From: Colwellia sp. Arc7-635
Lineage (GTDB): Bacteria; Pseudomonadota; Gammaproteobacteria; Enterobacterales; Alteromonadaceae
NCBI RefSeq assembly: GCF_003971255.1
Contig: NZ_CP034660.1
Location: 3,968,001 to 4,032,000, forward strand
Reading direction: 5' to 3'
DNA length: 64,000 nt
A program made the translations under genes and the position numbers. The first letter of the stretch is position 1. The number at the start of each line of letters is the position of its first letter. The notes below the pieces were generated by a model. The model saw only the letters and a program-made list of their open reading frames with translations. It did not search any database and was not told the DNA's origin. Shown in pieces: positions 8,799 through 17,727 of the stretch.

Positions 8799-10382
8799 TT
8801 AAAACTGGTTAGACGTGTTTTTCTCACCGCCAGCTTTTAGTGCGTTCTCACCAGCAAAATATTCTTTGTGATCATCACCCATATCAGAGCCTGACATGTT
8901 TTGATGTTTAACACAGGCGATACCTTGACGAATTTCTTTACGTTGCACGCCTTCTACATAACCTAACATTGCCGCATCACCGAAGTACTCTTTCGCTAGA
9001 TTATCAACAGATAATGCTGTTGTGTGATAAGTAGGCAGTGTGATCAAGTGATGGAAAATACCCGCTTCACGTGACGTATCTGCTTGGAAACTACGAATCT
9101 TGTCATCTGCTCGTTTAGATAACTCAGATTCATCATATTCAACATTCATTAAGTCCGCACGAACATAGCTAGATACATCTTCACCAGCGGCTTCCATAGT
9201 ATCAAACTGCTGTTGACGGAAGTTCAATGTCCAGTTAAATGATGGGCTGTTATTATAAACTAGCTTAGCATTTGGAATTTCTTTACGTACTTCGTTCATC
9301 ATCGCTGTGATGTCAGCAACATTTGGTGTTGCTGTTTCGATCCAAAGTAAATCAGCACCGGCTTTAATCGCTTCGATACTATCAAATACACAGCGTTCTT
9401 CACCTGTACCAGCACGGAATTGGTATAAACCAGAAGGTAAGCGCTTAGGGCGAACAAGTTTACCATCACGGTTAAAGCATACATCGCCTTCTGCCATGTC
9501 AGCTACGTCAATTTCTTCAACGTCTAGGAAAGAGTTATATATGTCACCTTGATCACCAGGTTCTTTCACAACGGCAATTTCTTTCGTAAGACCCGCGCCT
9601 TCAGAGTCAGTACGTGAAACGATAATACCGTTATCAATACCTAGCTCTAAGAAAGCATGACGTAGAGCGCGGATTTTTGAATGAAAATCAGCATGAGGCA
9701 CAGTGACTTTGCCGTCTTGATGACCACATTGTTTTTCATCAGCAACTTGGTTTTCAATTTGTAGTGCACAAGCACCAGCTTCAATCATTTGCTTAGCCAT
9801 TAAGTAAGTGGCTTCTGCGTTACCAAAACCAGCATCAATATCGGCAATAATAGGTACAACATGTGTAACATGATTATCAATTTCGTCTTGAATTGCTGCT
9901 TTTTCTGCGCCGCTTGCTGCATCTAATTCACGGAAAAGACCGCCTAATTCACGTGCATCGGCTTGACGTAAAAAGGTATAAAGTTCTTTTACTAAAGCGG
10001 CCACTGATGTTTTCTCATGCATAGATTGATCAGGAAGCGGGCCCAATTCTGAACGAAGTGCAGCAACCATCCAGCCTGAAAGATACAAGTAACGACGATC
10101 AGTTTGACCAGCAAAATGCTTCTTAATAGAAATCATTTTTTGTTGGCCAACAAAGCCATGCCAACAACCTAAAGACTGAGTATATTTAGTGTTATCTGCA
10201 TCGTAAGCATCCATATCACGACGCATAATGTCAGCGGTATATTGGGCAATATCTAAACCCGTCTTGAATCTGTTCTGTGCTCGCATACGAGCTATTGATT
10301 CAGGATTTATGGCATTCCATGAACTGCCAGCCTTTTCTTTAATTGCTTTAACGGCTTCTATTGCATTTTGATAATTAGACAT
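8799..10382 (-). CDS. aceA: Isocitrate lyase
   Basis: Cleaves isocitrate to glyoxylate and succinate, the first step of the glyoxylate bypass needed for growth on acetate or fatty acids. At 527 residues it belongs to the longer isocitrate lyase subgroup seen in Pseudomonas aeruginosa (about 531), not the 434-residue E. coli type. The catalytic cysteine is Cys219 in DEKQCGHQDGK. DADTGFGN is seen as DIDAGFGNAEATY, the metal-binding stretch. GGAG lies eight bases before the ATG. It is divergent from the LysR gene at 10727, and its partner glcB lies 3 kb away. Confidence 0.96.
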   Translation of the reverse strand: MSNYQNAIEAVKAIKEKAGSSWNAINPESIARMRAQNRFKTGLDIAQYTADIMRRDMDAYDADNTKYTQSLGCWHGFVGQQKMISIKKHFAGQTDRRYLYLSGWMVAALRSELGPLPDQSMHEKTSVAALVKELYTFLRQADARELGGLFRELDAASGAEKAAIQDEIDNHVTHVVPIIADIDAGFGNAEATYLMAKQMIEAGACALQIENQVADEKQCGHQDGKVTVPHADFHSKIRALRHAFLELGIDNGIIVSRTDSEGAGLTKEIAVVKEPGDQGDIYNSFLDVEEIDVADMAEGDVCFNRDGKLVRPKRLPSGLYQFRAGTGEERCVFDSIEAIKAGADLLWIETATPNVADITAMMNEVRKEIPNAKLVYNNSPSFNWTLNFRQQQFDTMEAAGEDVSSYVRADLMNVEYDESELSKRADDKIRSFQADTSREAGIFHHLITLPTYHTTALSVDNLAKEYFGDAAMLGYVEGVQRKEIRQGIACVKHQNMSGSDMGDDHKEYFAGENALKAGGEKNTSNQF

Positions 10383-10726
10383 AGCGCTTTCTCCAAACGT
10401 ATTAACTGACAGTGTTTATAATTTTGATGATGTAACTACTAATGTTAGCTTTCACACCGGACAACACAAATACTAAACCACCCACACCAAATAAATAAAA
10501 TATATAATATGCATCCCTACCATTCACACAATTAATAATAGTATATAAACTCTAAAATACAAATACTAAATAACACTTTAAATTCAACAGCTAACAAAGT
10601 TAGAGCTATGCTATTTATGAAGGTTAGTGAATAAATTAATTCAATTATTTCAGCTAATTTACTTGATTATCGTTATAAGCCATGACATATATCTAAGTTA
10701 TGTTTTTGTTCTAGATTATTAATGTT
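10383..10726. promoter_or_regulatory. aceA / LysR divergent control region
   Basis: This 344-bp AT-rich gap must carry the promoters of two divergent genes. It contains a 12-bp direct repeat, ACAAATACTAAA, at 10466-10477 and 10559-10570 (start to start 93 bp), possibly a regulator site. No clear -35/-10 pair, CRP or FadR consensus was found. Confidence 0.35.
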
Positions 10727-11665
10727 ATGAATATCTCGAAAATTGATTTGAACCTGCTAATTTATCTTGATGTATTACTCAGAGAAAAAAATGTTACTCG
10801 CGCTGCTGGGCAACTAAATATTACACAACCGGCAATGAGTAATGGCTTAAAACGCTTACGTACCTTATTTAATGATCCGATTTTAGTACGTACATCTGAC
10901 GGTATGGTGCCAACCGAACGAGCTAGGGCTTTAGCACCAGCAATTAGAAAAATTTTGATGGAGCTTGAAGAAGCACTGCAAGGCGAAGAAGACTTTAATG
11001 AAAAAAACAGTCATCGAGTTTTTCGCTTAATGGCCAGTGATTACGCGGCATCAACGTTACTACCGAAACTGTTAAAGCGTATTAATCAATTAGCGCCTAA
11101 TGTCACCATAGATATCATGACACCTAGTGATGTTACGTTTCATGACGTTGAAGCGGGTAAAATTGACATGGCGATTAATCGCTTTGATGAATTACCTCAG
11201 TCTTTTCATCAAAAAACTATCTGGCGAGATACTTTCTCATGCTTATTAAGTGCAGATAACCCAGTAGTTTCAAAGTTTAATCTTAATACCTATTTAGGCG
11301 CCAAACATGTTTGGGTATCTAAAACTGGCTTTGGTGTCGGCGTGGGTATGGATCCAAAAGATGTGCAAAAACTGGGTTGGGTTGATGAAGCCTTAGCTCG
11401 ACTTGGAAAACAACGTGATATTAAGGTTTTCACCCGTAATTACCATGTTGCAATGCAGCTTGCCTTTGAAGATGAATTAGTGGCAACGTTACCAACACGG
11501 GCAGCATTAATTCATAAGAACGATGCTAACTATACCATCCTCAAACCACCATTCGATATTCCTGATATTGAATTAAAAATGATTTGGAGCCCACTTTTAC
11601 ATCATGATGCTAGCCATATTTGGTTTAGACAGCTGGTTATTGAAGCGGCAAATGAAGGGTTGTAA
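10727..11665 (+). CDS. LysR-family transcriptional regulator
   Basis: A 312-residue DNA-binding regulator. Residues 1-62 form the winged helix-turn-helix (DLNLLIYLDVLLREKNVTRAAGQ then NITQPAMSNGLKRLR), and the rest is the periplasmic-binding-like effector domain. The opening NISKIDLNLL resembles the NodD/LeuO-like LysR branch. It is transcribed away from aceA and toward lrgAB, starting 21 bases before lrgA, so it may control aceA, lrgAB or both. The effector is unknown; a glyoxylate-pathway metabolite is a reasonable guess. Confidence 0.88.
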   Translation: MNISKIDLNLLIYLDVLLREKNVTRAAGQLNITQPAMSNGLKRLRTLFNDPILVRTSDGMVPTERARALAPAIRKILMELEEALQGEEDFNEKNSHRVFRLMASDYAASTLLPKLLKRINQLAPNVTIDIMTPSDVTFHDVEAGKIDMAINRFDELPQSFHQKTIWRDTFSCLLSADNPVVSKFNLNTYLGAKHVWVSKTGFGVGVGMDPKDVQKLGWVDEALARLGKQRDIKVFTRNYHVAMQLAFEDELVATLPTRAALIHKNDANYTILKPPFDIPDIELKMIWSPLLHHDASHIWFRQLVIEAANEGL

Positions 11666-11685
11666 CACTTAAGGTCATAACGAAA

Positions 11686-12060
11686 GTGATAGCATTTAAG
11701 TACAAAGCATTCGATGCGCTATATAGTATTTTTGCCATAGGTAGTTGTCTTGCCTTTGGTAAGTTATGTGCGCATTTTGCACCGATATTGCCGGGCAGTT
11801 TATACGGTTTGATTATCTTTACTTTAACACTACACTTTCGCGTATTTGACGCAGATAATATCAAAAGTACCGTAGTATGGTGCTTGAAACATATGGGAGT
11901 ATGCTTTGTTCCTGCTGGTGTTGGTATTATCAATCACCTTGAATTAATTAAACAATTTGGTCTTGTTATCGTTGCCATTACCTTTGCAAGCACTTTTATT
12001 TTACTCACCATTGTTGGTCTTTACTATCAACGTTATGCAGTGAATGACGAGGCAGACTAA
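11686..12060 (+). CDS. lrgA: CidA/LrgA family membrane protein
   Basis: A 124-residue protein with four predicted membrane helices and the family signature PGSLYGLIIFTLTLHF around residue 35-50. The start is GTG, 20 bases after the LysR stop; no good ribosome site is seen, suggesting coupling to the LysR gene. LrgA pairs with LrgB, encoded next with a one-base overlap (TAATG). The family was first called antiholin-like, but related pairs transport pyruvate in Bacillus, and the plant homologue carries glycolate and glycerate. Being between aceA and glcB makes a small 2-carbon or 3-carbon acid a plausible substrate here. Confidence 0.83.
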   Translation: MIAFKYKAFDALYSIFAIGSCLAFGKLCAHFAPILPGSLYGLIIFTLTLHFRVFDADNIKSTVVWCLKHMGVCFVPAGVGIINHLELIKQFGLVIVAITFASTFILLTIVGLYYQRYAVNDEAD

Positions 12061-12779
12061 TGACTATAACGCAACTATTCAACTCACCCGTACTGTCATC
12101 GATTATTGTTGTGCTTGGTACCATCGCACTATTTCAATTTATTGCACTGCTACAACGAAAATTAAATGCTATTTGGCTACAGCCAATGCTAATGAGTATT
12201 TTGGCACTCATTGCCATCTTAGTTTGGCAAGACATCACTTTCGAAAGCTACTTTTCTAATTCTTGGTTGCTTAATGCATTACTAGAACCTGCTGTTGTTG
12301 CTCTGGGTTTTCCTCTATACCAACACTTAGAAACAATTACTAAGCAATGGAAGAGCATATTATTAGTCTTATTGATCGGCGCATTATTTGCTATCACCAG
12401 TAGCTTTATTATCACAATGTTATTAATTGGCGATTACACCATTGCCGTAGCATTGTCACTGAAATCGATAACGACGCCTATTGCCATTGCTATTGCCGGT
12501 CAATTAGATGGCAACACAGCAATTACTGCTTTTGCTATCATTTTAGCTGGCTTCTTTGGCGCCTTGATTGGTCCACGCTGGTTGGCATTTATTCAAGTGA
12601 AGTCGCCAAAAGCACAAGGCTTAGCCATTGGTGCAGCAAGCCATGCGATTGGTACAGCAACGGTCAGTAATATCAGTTATGAGCACGCCGCCTATAGCTC
12701 GTTAGCATTAATTGTTTCAGCAGTGATTACAGCGATAACCAGTCCATTTATCATTACTTTTTTAGCATCATTTTTTTAG
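12060..12779 (+). CDS. lrgB: LrgB family membrane protein
   Basis: A 239-residue inner-membrane protein with about seven helices. The conserved LrgB stretches are visible: EPAVVALGFPLYQHLE near residue 78, LSLKSITTPIAIAIAGQLDG near 135, and GLAIGAASHAIGTA near 190. The family includes LrgB, YohK and the C-terminal half of plant PLGG1, a glycolate/glycerate carrier. The start codon overlaps the lrgA stop by one base, so the two are translated as a unit. No terminator follows, and glcB starts 680 bases downstream. Confidence 0.87.
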   Translation: MTITQLFNSPVLSSIIVVLGTIALFQFIALLQRKLNAIWLQPMLMSILALIAILVWQDITFESYFSNSWLLNALLEPAVVALGFPLYQHLETITKQWKSILLVLLIGALFAITSSFIITMLLIGDYTIAVALSLKSITTPIAIAIAGQLDGNTAITAFAIILAGFFGALIGPRWLAFIQVKSPKAQGLAIGAASHAIGTATVSNISYEHAAYSSLALIVSAVITAITSPFIITFLASFF

Positions 12780-13459
12780 CTATATACTGAGTATTAACTT
12801 TTAAACTTAACTTTTTCTGTCACTTCGCAGACGGCTTTATTGTTATCGCAAAATGCCAGATTTAATACAAGCACAGTACAAACACATGAACGTAGATGTT
12901 TTCATTTCATGCTTATAGTGTGTTTAGTCGTACAGTTACACACCCGCTTAATTCACAAAATGAATACCAACAATAAAAACAAACAATGATATGAATAAAA
13001 CCACGTAAAAAACTAAAAAAACAAATTAAAGCTATATTTAACAATTGATTGAAGGTTCGTTCTTTTTTTATAACATCAGTTGTTAGCTAGATATAAATTT
13101 TCTCTGCTTTATAGCTATTGCATCGAACACGTAATGTTTTTACATTGCAGGTATTAGTTTTTCATTAACACGTAAAGTAATAACAATTAATATAATAAAT
13201 CAGTCAGCTTCGTACCTCAGTAGCAAGCTTAGATAAAGCAAAAGCTGTTAAGTGTACTTGGATAACTTATTGATACGCCCAAAATGCGACTTTAAAGGGC
13301 CGTTGGCAGTATTATTGGCCTCAATAGCCTGTAGACAGTTAGGCTAAACAGGAACGATAAAACTATATCGATAGGCCTTTATGTTTTCGTTAAGGGATGA
13401 ATTTATTATTTCGGTTTTCATAAGAAAACTTTCTTCTAAACTTTCAAAATAGGTGTCCC
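12780..13459 (+). other. Long non-coding stretch before glcB
   Basis: These 680 bases hold no convincing gene on either strand and no repeat shared with the rest of the window. GC rises locally near 13285-13380, where weak inverted repeats occur (AGCCT with AGGCT, 13326-13345). This may be a structured leader or remote regulatory region for glcB, but no consensus operator was recognised. An AGGTG ribosome site sits just before the glcB ATG. Confidence 0.35.
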
Positions 13460-15634
13460 ATGACAAAAAGAATTTCAATCGCAGGTTTGCAGGTAGCAGA
13501 AGAATTATATAACTTCGTTAACGAAAAAGTGCTGCCGGGCACAGCAATAGCAGCTCAAGCATTTTGGGCTAACTTTTCAACACTTATTGCAGAATTAAGC
13601 CCTAAGAATAAAGCTTTATTAGAAAAGCGTACATCATTGCAGCAACAAATAACGACTTATCATCAAGAACATCAAGCAGAAAAATTCAATTTTATAGACT
13701 ACAAAAGCTTTTTAACACGCATTGGTTATCTTGCGGCACCCGTAGCTGATTTTACTATATCAACAGAGAATGTTGACGCGGAATTAGCCACAATGGCTGG
13801 TCCACAACTTGTTGTGCCAGTAATGAACGCGCGTTTTGCTTTGAATGCGGTAAATGCACGTTGGGGCAGCTTATATGATGCTTTATATGGCTCAGATGTT
13901 ATTTCTGATGCTGACGGTGCTGAAAAAACAAAATCTTATAACCCTGCTCGCGGTGCTAAGGTTGTCGCATTTTCTCGTGACTTTCTAGATCAAACTATCC
14001 CATTAATTGATGGTTCACATCACAATGCCAAATCCTATCAAGTTATAGATAATACCTTAGTGATTAAACTAAATAATAGCGACACTACGGGCTTGGTCGA
14101 TTCAACAGCATTTATTGGTTTTAATGGCGAAGCAGCTAAACCAAGCGAACTTGTTTTTAAACATAACGACTTACATTTTATCGTGCAATTTGATCAAAGT
14201 AATCCTATTGCCAAAAGCGATATGGCAGGCGTTAGTGATATCGCAATGGAGTCAGCCCTAACCACTATTATGGATTGCGAAGATTCAGTTGCCGCCGTTG
14301 ACGCACAAGACAAAGTGGTTGCTTATCAAAATTGGCTTGGCTTAAATCAAGGCACGCTGTCTGAAACTTTTGAAAAGTCGGGTCAACAACAAACCCGTTT
14401 AATGCATCAAGATAAAAGCTATCAAACACTGAGCGGCACAACAGGTAAACTCAAAGCACGTAGCTTAATGTTCGTTCGTAATGTTGGCCATTTAATGACG
14501 AATAACGCCATTATTGATCATCAGAACAATGAGATACCAGAGGGCATTATGGACGCCGTTATTACCTCATTAATATCGACCTACGACGTTAATCAAAAAA
14601 ATAGCTTACGTAACAGTGACACTGGCTCAATTTATATTGTAAAACCTAAAATGCATGGCCCAGAAGAAGTTGCCTTTGCTAATGAATTATTTGATCGCAC
14701 TGAAGATTTATTATCTTTGCCACGTAACACCATCAAAATGGGTATTATGGATGAGGAACGTCGCACTAGTGTTAACTTAAAAGCCTGTATTTACCAAGCT
14801 AAAGAACGTGTCGTATTTATCAATACCGGTTTTCTTGACCGAACAGGTGATGAAATTCATACCTCAATGGCTGCTGGTGTAATGGCTAGAAAAGCAGATA
14901 TTAAATTAACCAAATGGATTGGGGCTTATGAAGACAATAATGTCGATGTTGGTTTAGCGTGTGGCTTTAGTGGCAGAGCACAAATTGGCAAAGGTATGTG
15001 GCCAATTCCAGATCAAATGGCCAATATGCTCGCGACTAAAATCAATCATGTTGAAGCGGGTGCAAACACGGCATGGGTGCCATCACCAACTGCTGCAACA
15101 TTACACGCTTTGCATTACCATAAAGTTAATGTTTTACAATTACAGCAACAACTTAAGAGCCGTACCCCGGCAAATGTTGACGATATCTTAACGATACCAT
15201 TAGCAGAAAATACTCAATGGTCAGCACAAGAAATCTCTGATGAACTCGATAATAATTCACAAGGTATACTAGGCTACGTGGTACGTTGGATTGATCACGG
15301 CGTTGGTTGCTCAAAGGTGCCCGATATAAACAATGTCGGCTTGATGGAAGATAGAGCAACGCTGCGGATATCAAGTCAGCACATGGCAAACTGGTTACAA
15401 CATAATATTTGCACCCCAGAACAGGTATTAACCAGTATGAAGAAAATGGCGACAATTGTTGATCAGCAAAACCACTATGATGATCAGTATCAGGCGATGT
15501 CAGATAACTTTGATCATAACATTGCCTTTCAAACAGCTTTAGAACTCGTCTTTAAAGGTCACTTACAACCTAATGGTTATACAGAGCCTCTATTACATAA
15601 GAATAGACTTTTATTTAAAGCACAAAACAAGTAA
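13460..15634 (+). CDS. glcB: Malate synthase G
   Basis: Condenses glyoxylate with acetyl-CoA to malate, completing the glyoxylate bypass. The 724-residue length matches the large monomeric G isoform (E. coli GlcB 723), not the 530-residue A isoform. Recognisable parts are IMDCEDSVAAVDAQDKV, KPKMHGPEEVAFANELF, IKMGIMDEERRTSVNLKACI (active-site arginine and acidic metal ligands), and FINTGFLDRTGDEIHTSM. GlcB is usually linked to glycolate use, but here it shares the locus with aceA, so it probably serves the bypass as well. Confidence 0.96.
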   Translation: MTKRISIAGLQVAEELYNFVNEKVLPGTAIAAQAFWANFSTLIAELSPKNKALLEKRTSLQQQITTYHQEHQAEKFNFIDYKSFLTRIGYLAAPVADFTISTENVDAELATMAGPQLVVPVMNARFALNAVNARWGSLYDALYGSDVISDADGAEKTKSYNPARGAKVVAFSRDFLDQTIPLIDGSHHNAKSYQVIDNTLVIKLNNSDTTGLVDSTAFIGFNGEAAKPSELVFKHNDLHFIVQFDQSNPIAKSDMAGVSDIAMESALTTIMDCEDSVAAVDAQDKVVAYQNWLGLNQGTLSETFEKSGQQQTRLMHQDKSYQTLSGTTGKLKARSLMFVRNVGHLMTNNAIIDHQNNEIPEGIMDAVITSLISTYDVNQKNSLRNSDTGSIYIVKPKMHGPEEVAFANELFDRTEDLLSLPRNTIKMGIMDEERRTSVNLKACIYQAKERVVFINTGFLDRTGDEIHTSMAAGVMARKADIKLTKWIGAYEDNNVDVGLACGFSGRAQIGKGMWPIPDQMANMLATKINHVEAGANTAWVPSPTAATLHALHYHKVNVLQLQQQLKSRTPANVDDILTIPLAENTQWSAQEISDELDNNSQGILGYVVRWIDHGVGCSKVPDINNVGLMEDRATLRISSQHMANWLQHNICTPEQVLTSMKKMATIVDQQNHYDDQYQAMSDNFDHNIAFQTALELVFKGHLQPNGYTEPLLHKNRLLFKAQNK

Positions 15635-15721
15635 GCCTTATTATTCAAGGTGAAGCCGAAAAATACAGTTAACATCTAGAGTAGTGATATAAAGATGTTC
15701 CAAAGCCAATAGCGCCCTATC

Positions 15722-15770
15722 AAAAAAGCCTGCTGCGATGAACTAATACTTCATCGCAGCAGGCTTTTTA
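15722..15770 (+). terminator. Terminator of glcB
   Basis: A perfect 20-bp stem (15723-15742 with 15750-15769) around a 7-base loop, rich in AGCCTGCTGCG and ending in five T. It is one of the strongest terminators in the window. The rest of the 320-base gap to the next gene shows nothing else. Confidence 0.9.
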
Positions 15771-15954
15771 TTAAGAAATAATATATTGTTAACCATAAAG
15801 AGCATCTGATTGGCTGACTTATTACGCAATTGGGCTGAGAAAATAAGCGGCTTATCTTATTTTCATCGCATAGAAATCTATTCCAATCTATATTGATTTG
15901 TAACACGATGCTACAATGGCAACATCAAGGAAGATAAATAATGAGGAATACAAA

Positions 15955-16431
15955 ATGGCAAAGCACGCTAAAAAAAATTTAGTTGGATCTATTTTTGTTA
16001 TCCTGGGTTTATATTGCTCAGTTGTCCATGCAGATCCAGAAATAACAGATAAACAGCAACAATTTTTCACTGTTATTATTGATAATGGGACAGTAAAAAT
16101 AAATTCATCAGCAAATAATCTTGCTGAACGCTATGTTTCTTCACACATCGTTAGCGAAGTATTACTCACTAATAGGTTAAACATTTCTGTATATACTCAA
16201 AGATCTCAAAAACCATTACTTGATGTCCAAACTACTGATTTTTCTATTTTATCACCAAAGAAATTTAAGAAAAAAAACTCCATCTTTGAGTTCGCAGCAA
16301 AATTTAACGATAAACTACAACAGATTTTAGCCTATTTTGATTTTTCATCGTCAGATAACAATAAGAAAAATGAGAGCCGACAAGAGCAGAATAAAAAAAT
16401 ACAATTAACACCACTAGCTCAATTGAAATAA
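15955..16431 (+). CDS. Small secreted protein of unknown function
   Basis: Translation is placed at the ATG at 15955 because GAGGA lies seven bases upstream; an in-frame ATG at 15916 lacks such a site. The 158-residue product has a Lys-rich N-terminus, a hydrophobic core and an AxA-type cleavage (VVHADPE, about residue 26), so it should be exported. The middle is beta-rich (FFTVIIDNGTVKINSS), and the end is polar and Lys/Asn/Gln-rich (SSSDNNKKNESRQEQNKK). No family was recognised. It stands alone between two terminated units. Confidence 0.6.
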   Translation: MAKHAKKNLVGSIFVILGLYCSVVHADPEITDKQQQFFTVIIDNGTVKINSSANNLAERYVSSHIVSEVLLTNRLNISVYTQRSQKPLLDVQTTDFSILSPKKFKKKNSIFEFAAKFNDKLQQILAYFDFSSSDNNKKNESRQEQNKKIQLTPLAQLK

Positions 16432-16669
16432 TAATAACCAGAGATAAATCGTAATACTTATCAGCTAAGTACTTTGCCAAGAAGCGCTAATTTTGTCTTA
16501 AAAAGCAAACTAGCGACGTATTCTTTATCAATAGCTTGGCCCTTTCCCCTATCAATACATAGCATCACAGCTAGAATACAGCGACACATTTTATTTTTTG
16601 GCTATTTTATTTTCAAAATAAATACGCTAAAGTCCATTTATAATTTCAAGTAACAAAAAAGGAAAAGCA

Positions 16670-16951
16670 ATGCTAAGAGCATCAGCACGTCATATCTTGG
16701 TAGATACTGAAGAGCAGTGTCTAACATTAAAGCAACAAATAGCCGCCGGTGAAGATTTCACAGCAGTAGCGAAAGCCCATTCAAATTGCCCTTCAAAAGA
16801 GCAAGGTGGAGCACTAGGTTCTTTTGGTCGTGGCCAAATGGTACAAGAATTTGATGAAGTTGTTTTTTCAGCACCATTGAATGAAGTAAAAGGACCAATT
16901 AAAACTCAGTTCGGTTTTCACTTAGTAGAAGTAACAGCACGAAGTGAGTAG
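16670..16951 (+). CDS. ppiC: Peptidyl-prolyl cis-trans isomerase C (parvulin)
   Basis: A 93-residue single-domain parvulin, the same length as E. coli PpiC. It speeds proline isomerisation during folding in the cytoplasm, as there is no signal peptide. Family motifs are ASARHILVDTEEQC at the start, FTAVAKAHSNCPSKEQGGALGSF in the middle, and VKGPIKTQFGFHLVEV at the end. AAAGGAAAA gives a good ribosome site. It is convergent with msrQ and shares a two-way terminator. Confidence 0.95.
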   Translation: MLRASARHILVDTEEQCLTLKQQIAAGEDFTAVAKAHSNCPSKEQGGALGSFGRGQMVQEFDEVVFSAPLNEVKGPIKTQFGFHLVEVTARSE

Positions 16952-17043
16952 TCTTTTTATTAAGTGCTGAGTAAGGCTAGTATCATACTAAATTCATGGA
17001 CAGCTTTACGTTTACACTGCACTGAAAGTAAACTGATAGATAT

Positions 17044-17075
17044 AAAAAAGCGAAGGTATTTACCTTCGCTTTTTT
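17044..17075. terminator. Bidirectional terminator between ppiC and msrQ
   Basis: A 15-bp stem (AAAAAAGCGAAGGTA with TACCTTCGCTTTTTT) with T runs on both strands lies between two convergent genes. Confidence 0.88.
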
Positions 17076-17088
17076 GTTGTAATAAGTA

Positions 17089-17727
17089 CTATTTAAACCA
17101 AGCTTTAATTTTAGCTCTGCGTAAGTTTAATAAAAATAACGCCATAAAAACGTAGATCATCGGCTCAATAATATCGGACTTTACTGACCAAAAAAAATGT
17201 AAGGCGATAAGTAAAAGCGCGCCGTAAACCCAATTATGTAGTTTTTGCCACTTTTTACCCATTTTTCGTCTAAGCGATGTTATTGATGTCACGCTCAAAG
17301 CAAAAAGAATAATTAACGCCGCCATGCCGACTGTAATGTATGGTCTATCAATAATTTCACTAAAAAACAGCATCAGGTCAAACTGCACTTCAAAAGCTAA
17401 AAAGCTTAATAAATGGAACAGTGCATAAGTAAAACTATATAAACCGAGTAGTCGCCTTGTTTGCAATAAATAACCTTGACGATACTTTTTTGCAATCGGC
17501 GTTAACACCAATGAAAGCAGCAATAAATTAAAAGCACCAATACCGGTAAAGTGAATCACTTCTTTGACCGGATCTGCGCCAAGCTGTTCATCAAACGCCA
17601 ACAAATATAAGGCAAGTAGTGGTAAAAAAGACATTAAATGAATAGCAATTTTCAGTAATAATACTCTATTACGTATAAACACTGTTTTAAAAGACACTTT
17701 ATTCGGCTTTTTTACACTAGTACTCAC
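17089..17727 (-). CDS. msrQ: Heme-binding membrane subunit MsrQ
   Basis: A 212-residue inner-membrane cytochrome that passes electrons from the respiratory chain to MsrP for repair of oxidised methionines in periplasmic proteins. Six hydrophobic helices are visible, with conserved His in VIHFTGIGAFNLLLL, ALFHLLSFLAFE, and LHNWVYGALLLIALHFFWS, which are heme-ligand candidates. The start is GTG and overlaps the msrP stop by one base (TAGTG), so the pair is translationally coupled. Confidence 0.93.
   Translation of the reverse strand: MSTSVKKPNKVSFKTVFIRNRVLLLKIAIHLMSFLPLLALYLLAFDEQLGADPVKEVIHFTGIGAFNLLLLSLVLTPIAKKYRQGYLLQTRRLLGLYSFTYALFHLLSFLAFEVQFDLMLFFSEIIDRPYITVGMAALIILFALSVTSITSLRRKMGKKWQKLHNWVYGALLLIALHFFWSVKSDIIEPMIYVFMALFLLNLRRAKIKAWFK

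Noticed and set aside
13326-13345. Weak inverted repeat before glcB as a riboswitch or attenuator
   Set aside because: The stem is only five pairs and no terminator or conserved riboswitch core is visible.
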